From the NCBI RefSeq assembly GCF_015477835.1, contig NZ_JADLQN010000009.1, positions 1 to 64,000 of the forward strand: a stretch of DNA of 64,000 nt. Direction: 5' to 3'. The stretch is from Nocardia higoensis (GTDB lineage Bacteria; Actinomycetota; Actinomycetes; Mycobacteriales; Mycobacteriaceae). Below the pieces are notes generated by a model. It did not search any database. It was not told the DNA's origin and was given only the letters and a program-made list of their open reading frames with translations. Below, one piece after another: positions 58,906 to 64,000 of this stretch. The number at the start of each line of letters is the position of its first letter. The stretch's first letter is position 1. A program made the position numbers and the translations under genes.

Positions 58906-59577
58906 ATGGCGGGCAGCGGGATTCGCGCGGGCGGGGTGCGTAGGGAAGTCGCGGCGGGTCTGCTGGTGGCCGCGGCCGTGGTCACGGTCAGCCTGGTGGT
59001 GGGCGTCCTGTGGGGCCTGGTGTCGCCGACCGAGCAGTTGGTGGTCACCGAGCCCGATCGCGGGTCGGCGTTGATCGGGGAGAGCTTGCACCAGTTCGAC
59101 GCGGTGGCGATGTTCGTCTGCTTCGGCGCGGTCACCGGTCTGGTGGCCGCGGTCGCCGTCTGGCGGCTGCTGCGTCCGGTGCGCGGTCCGCTGCTGCAAC
59201 TGGGGCTGTTGTCGGGATCGCTCGTCGGTGCGTACGCGATGGCCCGCAGCGGTGAGACGGTGGCCGATCTGCTGCACCCGCGCGCCGAGGATCCGGCGGT
59301 CGGGACCGTCGTCACGCTGCCCACGGGCGTCGGGACCGGTCTGGCGCTGCTCGTGCAACCGCTGATCGCCTCCCTGGTCGTACTGTTCTTCGCCGCGCTG
59401 AGCACCTCCGACGATCTGGGCACCGGCTATACCAGCGCCTTCGGGCACGCCGTGCCGACGCCGCGGTGGAGTGCGGTCCCCGCGTTCGACAGGCCGGGGT
59501 GGGGTGGTGGCCTACCCGGCGCCGGTTCCACTCGCCGCGATTCCGGGCACCTGCCGGAGGCCGGCCGAACCCACTGA
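58906..59577 (+). CDS. DUF2567 membrane protein
   Basis: A 223-residue membrane protein with about four hydrophobic segments (VAAGLLVAAAVVTVSLVVGVLWGLV, FDAVAMFVCFGAVTGLVAAVAVW, LLQLGLLSGSLVGAYAMA, GLALLVQPLIASLVVLFFAAL) and a soluble Gly/Pro-rich C-terminus. It matches DUF2567, found next to bioB in mycobacteria (Rv1591). No function is established. It follows bsaP by two bases, so it is in the biotin operon and may relate to biotin or iron-sulfur handling (inference). Confidence 0.82.
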   Translation: MAGSGIRAGGVRREVAAGLLVAAAVVTVSLVVGVLWGLVSPTEQLVVTEPDRGSALIGESLHQFDAVAMFVCFGAVTGLVAAVAVWRLLRPVRGPLLQLGLLSGSLVGAYAMARSGETVADLLHPRAEDPAVGTVVTLPTGVGTGLALLVQPLIASLVVLFFAALSTSDDLGTGYTSAFGHAVPTPRWSAVPAFDRPGWGGGLPGAGSTRRDSGHLPEAGRTH

Positions 59578-59673
59578 CCCGATGCGGTCGGATGGATTGA
59601 TCCGGCCGGGATAACCGGTGGCGTCCGCCGCATGCTCGGCGTTACCTTCACCGGTCGAGGGGAGGTGATGGAC

Positions 59674-59856
59674 ATGCGCGGACTCGACATGCCCGACGAG
59701 GCGGAACCCGGATCGATCCGGGCGGCCGAGCGCCCGGATCTCGCGGCCTGGCGGCGGCGCCACGAACTACGGCGATCCAATGTGGCGCAGCCGATTCCGA
59801 GCGGGCGTCGCTACCGCAGAACGGACAAGCATCGCAAGCGGTCGTACGACGCGTAG
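59674..59856 (+). CDS. Small basic protein, unknown
   Basis: A 60-residue candidate gene, not recognised. The start ATG 59674 has an excellent AGGGGAGG site eight bases upstream (ATG 59668 is too close to it). The N-terminal third is acidic (MPDEAEPGSIRAAERPD) and the C-terminal half strongly basic (WRRRHELRRSNV..., RRYRRTDKHRKRSYDA), so it may bind nucleic acid or RNA-associated partners. It is convergent with nrtR, ending 13 bases before it, and lies about 95 bases after the DUF2567 gene. Confidence 0.55.
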   Translation: MRGLDMPDEAEPGSIRAAERPDLAAWRRRHELRRSNVAQPIPSGRRYRRTDKHRKRSYDA

Positions 59857-59869
59857 TTCTGTGGGGCGC

Positions 59870-60628
59870 TCAGGTGCGCGGGCGCAGCGCGGCGAACTCG
59901 TCGGTGACGCGCAGGCCGGAGTCGGTGAAGCGATGGACGGCGGCGGGGCGGCCCCCCGCGCGTCCCGGGGCGGCGGTGTCGCCGGTGGGGACGATGACCT
60001 TGCGGCGGTTGAGGACGCGCTGGAGGTTGGTGGTGTCCACGTCGTATCCCAAGGCCGCGCAGTAGATTTCGCGTAGCACCGACATCGTGAAGGTCGCCGG
60101 GGCGAGGGCGAAGGCGATATTGGTGTAGGACAGCTTCGCGGCCAGGCGGGTACGGGCGTGCTCGACGACCGTGCCGTGGTCGAAGGACATGCGGGGGAGC
60201 GCGGAGACCGGGTGCCAGGCGGTGTCGTCGGGCAGTTCCGGTTCGGCGGTCAGCGGGACCAAGCCGAGATAGGCCGAGGCGATACGGCGCGGGCCGGGGA
60301 CGCGATCCGGGTCGCTGAAGACCGACAGCTGCTCGAGGTGGGCCAGTTCGCGCACGTCCACCTTCTCCGCGAGCTGGCGGCCCGCGGAGGCGTCGAGGTC
60401 TTCGTCGTCGCGCAAGCGGCCGCCGGGCAGCGACCAGGTGCCCTTCTGGGGATCGAGTGCGCGCTCCCACAGCAGGACGGCGAGTTCGGGGCGACGGCCG
60501 CCGTGCACGCTCCGTTGCGCCCCGGTAACGGCAGTCGCATCGCGCTGACCTGCTGTTTCCTTGTCGTCGAAGCGGCGAACCTGGAACACCGCGGTGAGTG
60601 TTTCGTGAACAGTGTTACTATGGGGCAC
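59870..60628 (-). CDS. nrtR: NrtR: Nudix-domain regulator of NAD biosynthesis
   Basis: About 252 residues: an N-terminal Nudix domain and a C-terminal winged helix (YTNIAFALAPATFTMSVLREIYCAALGYDVDTTNLQRVLNRRKVIVPTG), the NrtR layout. The Nudix box reads GRLRDDE ... RQLAEKVDV, with several catalytic glutamate/glycine positions changed, as in sensing rather than hydrolysing NrtRs. NrtR represses nad genes and responds to ADP-ribose-type ligands. It is divergent from nadA with a palindrome between. GTG 60628 lies directly beside that palindrome without a ribosome site, so the mRNA may be leaderless. Confidence 0.86.
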   Translation of the reverse strand: MPHSNTVHETLTAVFQVRRFDDKETAGQRDATAVTGAQRSVHGGRRPELAVLLWERALDPQKGTWSLPGGRLRDDEDLDASAGRQLAEKVDVRELAHLEQLSVFSDPDRVPGPRRIASAYLGLVPLTAEPELPDDTAWHPVSALPRMSFDHGTVVEHARTRLAAKLSYTNIAFALAPATFTMSVLREIYCAALGYDVDTTNLQRVLNRRKVIVPTGDTAAPGRAGGRPAAVHRFTDSGLRVTDEFAALRPRT

Positions 60629-60651
60629 GTTTTCGATTGTAAGTCGAAAAC
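60629..60651. promoter_or_regulatory. NrtR operator between nrtR and nadA
   Basis: A palindrome with perfect 8-base arms GTTTTCGA (60629-60636) and TCGAAAAC (60644-60651) and a 7-base spacer. It touches the nrtR start and lies 73 bases before the nadA start, so one repressor could control both directions. It is notably AT-rich against its surroundings. Confidence 0.85.
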
Positions 60652-60724
60652 CTGGTTGGTGCGAATCGCAGCGTCGCGTGACACGGATACGGGCGTCGGC
60701 GGCCGCACGAGGAAGGGAGCCGTC

Positions 60725-61768
60725 ATGGCGACAACAGGTGTGCAGCCCGCGCCTGCGCTGATGGAACAGGTGGTCGACGGGCCCACCGGGTACACCGGGG
60801 TGGCGGCGACGCCGGAATGGGCCGAGGAGATCAAGCGCCTGGCTCGTGAGCGCAACGCGACCATTCTCGCGCACAACTATCAGCTGCCCGAGATCCAGGA
60901 CATCGCCGATCACGTCGGCGACTCGCTGGCGCTCTCGCGGATCGCGGCCGAAGCTCCCGAGGACACCATCGTGTTCTGCGGCGTGCACTTCATGGCCGAG
61001 ACCGCCAAGATCCTCAGCCCGGACAAGACGGTACTGATCCCCGACCAGCGCGCCGGATGCTCGCTGGCCGACTCGATCACCGCCGACGAGCTGCGGGCGT
61101 GGAAGGCGGAGTTCCCTGAGGCGGTCGTGGTGTCGTATGTGAACACCACCGCCGAGGTCAAGGCGCTCACCGACATCTGCTGCACCTCGTCCAACGCGGT
61201 CGACGTGGTCGCCTCCATCGACCCCGAGCGCGACGTGCTGTTCCTGCCCGACCAGTTCCTCGGCGCGCACGTCAAGCGGGTCACCGGCCGGGAGAACATG
61301 CACATCTGGGCCGGCGAGTGCCATGTGCACGCGGGCATCAACGGCGAGGAACTCACCGAGCAGGCGCGCACCCACCCCGACGCCGAGCTGTTCGTGCACC
61401 CCGAATGCGGCTGCGCCACCTCGGCGCTGTACCTCGCGGGTGAGGGCTCGTTCCCCGCCGACCGGGTGCGCATCCTGTCCACCGGCGGCATGATCGACGC
61501 CGCCAAGGCGGCGAAGTCGAGCCAGGTGCTCGTCGCCACCGAGGTCGGCATGCTGCATCAGCTGCGCAAGGCCGCGCCCGGCATCGACTTCCAGGCGGTC
61601 AACGACCGGGCGTCGTGCCCGTACATGAAGATGATCACCCCGGCAGCGCTGCTGCGGTGCCTGGTCGAAGGCGCCGACGAGGTGCACGTCGATCCGGAGA
61701 CCGCCGCGCTGGGCCGCAACTCGGTGCAGCGGATGATCGCGATCGGCAATCCAGGCGGCGGTGAGTGA
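60725..61768 (+). CDS. nadA: Quinolinate synthase
   Basis: A 347-residue NadA: ATILAHNYQLPEIQDIADHVGDSLALSR, VFCGVHFMAETAKILSPDK and the cysteines of the 4Fe-4S cluster in DICCTSSNAV, HPECGCA and ASCPYMK. It condenses iminoaspartate with dihydroxyacetone phosphate to quinolinate. ATG 60725 has AGGAAGGGAG upstream. First gene of the nadABC operon, under the NrtR operator. Confidence 0.96.
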   Translation: MATTGVQPAPALMEQVVDGPTGYTGVAATPEWAEEIKRLARERNATILAHNYQLPEIQDIADHVGDSLALSRIAAEAPEDTIVFCGVHFMAETAKILSPDKTVLIPDQRAGCSLADSITADELRAWKAEFPEAVVVSYVNTTAEVKALTDICCTSSNAVDVVASIDPERDVLFLPDQFLGAHVKRVTGRENMHIWAGECHVHAGINGEELTEQARTHPDAELFVHPECGCATSALYLAGEGSFPADRVRILSTGGMIDAAKAAKSSQVLVATEVGMLHQLRKAAPGIDFQAVNDRASCPYMKMITPAALLRCLVEGADEVHVDPETAALGRNSVQRMIAIGNPGGGE

Positions 61769-61883
61769 ACCGTCGCTGACGGTTGGACGGTGCGCGGCTG
61801 TCCGGTATCCGGAATCGCGGTCGCGCACCCGAATCCGCACGCGTGATCCGCGCGCGGGCGCTCGGAGCGAAAGGCACGAGAAC

Positions 61884-63617
61884 ATGACGGCTCCGGCGAC
61901 GATCGAATGGGAGGCCACGGCCGACCTGGTGGTGATCGGCGGCGGCGTGGCGGGACTGACGGCGGCACGCACCGCCTCGCTGCGCGGACTGCGGGTGCTG
62001 GCACTGAGCAAGGGCGGCCCCACCGACACCTCCACCCAGTACGCGCAGGGTGGCATCGCGGTGGTCGCCCCGCACGGCGACTCGGTGGAATCCCACGTTC
62101 GCGACACGGTGGAAGCAGGCGGCGGGCTCTGTGACGAGGCGGCGGTGCGCTCCATCGTCGAAGGCGGCCGGGCCGCGGTCGACGCGCTGACCGACCTCGG
62201 CGCGGTGTTCGACCTCGGTCGCGACGGCCAGATCTCCCGCACCCGCGAAGGTGGGCACAGCACCCGGCGCATCATCCACGCCGGCGGCGACGCCACCGGC
62301 GCGGAGGTGCAGCGGGCGCTGAATGCGGCCGGGCTGCCGGTGTTGTTCGGCGCGGCCGCCTGCGAGGTGGTCACCGGACCCCACGGCGTGCAGGGCGTGA
62401 TCGTGGTGTCGGACAGAGGTTTCGGCGTCGTGCACACCCCCGCCGTGCTGCTGGCCACCGGCGGACTCGGGCAGCTCTACGCGCTGAGCACCAATCCGCC
62501 CGGCGCGACGGCCGACGGTGTCGCACTGGCGCTGTGGGCGGGCGCGGCGGTCGCGGATCTGGAGTTCGTGCAGTTCCATCCGACCGTGCTGCACACCCCC
62601 GGCGGCATCGGTCGCCGCCCGCTGATCAGCGAAGCGGTGCGCGGCGAGGGGGCGGTGCTGGTCGACCGCGCGGGCCGGTCGGTGACCGCGGGAGTGCATC
62701 CGCGCGGTGATCTGGCTCCGCGCGATGTGGTGTCCACCGCGATCGCGGCCAGGATGCGCGAACTCGGCACCGATCACGTGTACCTCGACGCGCGTGCCAT
62801 CGACGGTTTCACCGACCGGTTCCCGACCATCACTGCCTCGTGTCTGGCCGCCGGAATCGACCCGCGCGCCGACCTGATCCCGGTCGCGCCTGCCGCGCAC
62901 TACCAGTGCGGCGGTGTGGTCACCGATCCGCACGGTCGGACCGGGGTGCCGGGGCTGTACGCGGCGGGCGAGGTCGCGCGCACCGGACTGCACGGGGCGA
63001 ATCGCCTGGCCTCCAACAGTCTGCTGGAAGGTCTGGTCGTCGGTGAGCGGGTGGGCGCGGCCGTCGCCGAACGCCGCGAGATCCCCGCCGAGGTGACCGA
63101 GATCCGCACCCGCGCCATGCCGCGGGTGTCACGTGCCGCCCTCCAGCAGATCATGACCACCCACGCCGCCGTCGTCCGCGACGGCGACGGACTGGCCGAG
63201 GCGAGCAGGCGGCTGGAGCGCGCCGTGCTGCGCGACCTGTCCTCCCGTTACTCCCGGACGAGGTCGGCGACAGACGAACAGGATCCGGGCACAACGGAAT
63301 CGGCTGCCCGGCGGATCGCCGAACTGGAAGACGGTGCGCTCACCCTGACCGCGCGGGTACTGCTGCTCGCCGCGGCCGCCCGCACCGAGAGCCGCGGCTG
63401 CCACACCCGCACCGACTATCCGTCGGCCGACCCAGAACTGCGTCGCCCCATCGCGATCCGGCTCGATCCCGACGGGCATCCGGATCTGCTGGATTCGCTC
63501 GACCGGCCCGCCCATCACGATCTGCGAAGCCTTCCCGATCAGCCCGGCGTGCTGCGCAGTCTTCCCGACCCACCGGCCGGCGATCCCGACGGCCCGGAAC
63601 TCGCGGCCGTCCCGTGA
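61884..63617 (+). CDS. nadB: L-aspartate oxidase
   Basis: A 577-residue flavoenzyme: FAD opening LVVIGGGVAGLTAARTAS, STQYAQGGIAVV, GHSTRRIIHAGGDATG, FVQFHPTVLH and HYQCGGVVTDPHGRTGVPGLYAAGEVARTGLHGANRLASNSLLEGLV. It oxidises L-aspartate to iminoaspartate for NadA. ATG 61884 follows GAAAGG. A GTG at 61761, overlapping nadA, is in frame but would add a non-conserved basic stretch. The C-terminus has an extra Pro/Asp-rich tail. Confidence 0.95.
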   Translation: MTAPATIEWEATADLVVIGGGVAGLTAARTASLRGLRVLALSKGGPTDTSTQYAQGGIAVVAPHGDSVESHVRDTVEAGGGLCDEAAVRSIVEGGRAAVDALTDLGAVFDLGRDGQISRTREGGHSTRRIIHAGGDATGAEVQRALNAAGLPVLFGAAACEVVTGPHGVQGVIVVSDRGFGVVHTPAVLLATGGLGQLYALSTNPPGATADGVALALWAGAAVADLEFVQFHPTVLHTPGGIGRRPLISEAVRGEGAVLVDRAGRSVTAGVHPRGDLAPRDVVSTAIAARMRELGTDHVYLDARAIDGFTDRFPTITASCLAAGIDPRADLIPVAPAAHYQCGGVVTDPHGRTGVPGLYAAGEVARTGLHGANRLASNSLLEGLVVGERVGAAVAERREIPAEVTEIRTRAMPRVSRAALQQIMTTHAAVVRDGDGLAEASRRLERAVLRDLSSRYSRTRSATDEQDPGTTESAARRIAELEDGALTLTARVLLLAAAARTESRGCHTRTDYPSADPELRRPIAIRLDPDGHPDLLDSLDRPAHHDLRSLPDQPGVLRSLPDPPAGDPDGPELAAVP

Positions 63618-63652
63618 CGCTGCCCGACGACCACGAGAACAGGAGTGCCCCC

Positions 63653-64000
63653 ATGGCCTTGGACGCCGCTCTGGACCGCGACGCCGTGCTGACCCTCATC
63701 CGCACCGCGCTCGACGAGGATCTGCGCTACGGACCGGACGTCACCACGAACGCCACCGTCCCCGCCGATGCCACCAGCAAGGCCTCGGTGGTCTCCCGTC
63801 GGCCCGGCACGGTCGCGGGCATCGACATCGGCCTGCTGGTGCTCGACGAGGTGATCGGCGCCGGCGCCTACGAGATCACCGACCGCGTGCCCGACGGCAC
63901 CAGGGTCGAGCCGGGACAGTCGGTGCTCGGCGTGATCGCGCCCACCCGCGGCCTGCTGACCGCCGAGCGCACCATGCTGAACCTGGTCTGCCACCTCTCG
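63653..64000 (+). CDS. nadC: Nicotinate-nucleotide pyrophosphorylase, 5' part (cut by window end)
   Basis: The first 116 residues of NadC: LIRTALDEDLRYGPDVTTNATVPADATSKASVVSRRPGTVAGIDIG and TRGLLTAERTMLNLVCHLS, the family's N-terminal domain with the substrate-binding Arg/His positions. It converts quinolinate and PRPP to nicotinate mononucleotide. ATG 63653 has AGGAG eight bases upstream; it lies 35 bases after nadB. The frame is open at the window end. Confidence 0.95.
   Translation, partial: MALDAALDRDAVLTLIRTALDEDLRYGPDVTTNATVPADATSKASVVSRRPGTVAGIDIGLLVLDEVIGAGAYEITDRVPDGTRVEPGQSVLGVIAPTRGLLTAERTMLNLVCHLS

Overview
The window is high-GC actinobacterial DNA, most likely from Nocardia or a close mycolate-containing relative. 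The reasons are the GTG/ATG starts with purine-rich ribosome sites, a bioB-bsaP-DUF2567-nrtR-nadABC block in the order I recall from Mycobacterium tuberculosis, a BioQ-type regulator beside bioB, and many cyclopropane-synthase-family and acyl-AMP ligase genes. No taxon can be proved from the sequence alone.

Layout. 1-121: the 3' end of a 5S rRNA and its terminator. 214-1986: two housekeeping-type genes (SRPBCC protein, membrane-anchored alpha/beta hydrolase). 2541-7881: an SsuA/C/B-like ABC importer, a luciferase-like flavin monooxygenase and an MFS transporter, probably one operon for an organosulfur compound. 7992-44135: a large lipid/polyketide gene cluster, the main item of interest. 44479-46717: an endonuclease/phosphatase-family gene, a SnoaL-like gene and a TetR regulator with a clear operator. 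46786-54709: a minus-strand operon for a sugar/glycerophosphate-type ABC importer, a metallophosphoesterase, a hydrolase, a thioesterase and an acyl-CoA dehydrogenase. 54854-56566: an orphan iron-sulfur flavoprotein reductase and a secreted protein. 56697-64000: cofactor genes, with biotin (bioQ, bioB, bsaP) and NAD (nrtR, nadA, nadB, nadC cut by the window end), each with a recognisable operator.

The 36-kb cluster has three blocks. (1) 7992-11092: an adenylating enzyme, a LuxC-like reductase and a hotdog thioesterase. (2) Two divergent operons around 16280-16456. The minus one (16279 to 11156) holds an acyl-AMP ligase, two soluble diiron desaturase-like proteins, a thioesterase, an ACP and a cyclopropane-synthase-type methyltransferase. 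The plus one (16457 to 24561) holds an FAD monooxygenase, two P450s, a membrane desaturase, an ACP, a second methyltransferase and a second acyl-AMP ligase. (3) 24745-44135: a LysR regulator, an acyl-CoA synthetase-like enzyme, an FAD oxidoreductase, an SGNH hydrolase and a PfaA-type synthase (KS-AT-ACP-ACP-ACP-KR-DH). These are followed by a PfaC-like dehydratase protein lacking the KS and chain-length-factor domains, a PfaD-type enoyl reductase, and a complete acetyl-CoA carboxylase (fused AccD-AccA, AccB, AccC). Most junctions from 27544 to 44135 are 4-base stop/start overlaps, so this block is one translationally coupled unit.

A working model (inference): the carboxylase supplies malonyl-CoA to a PUFA-synthase-like enzyme that makes a polyunsaturated or partly reduced acyl chain. 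The two ligase/ACP/desaturase/methyltransferase sets prepare or modify acyl chains on carrier proteins. The P450s and flavoenzymes oxidise them, and the adenylating enzyme/LuxC pair may reduce a carboxylate to an aldehyde. I do not recognise the product. No phosphopantetheinyl transferase for the ACPs is visible in the window.
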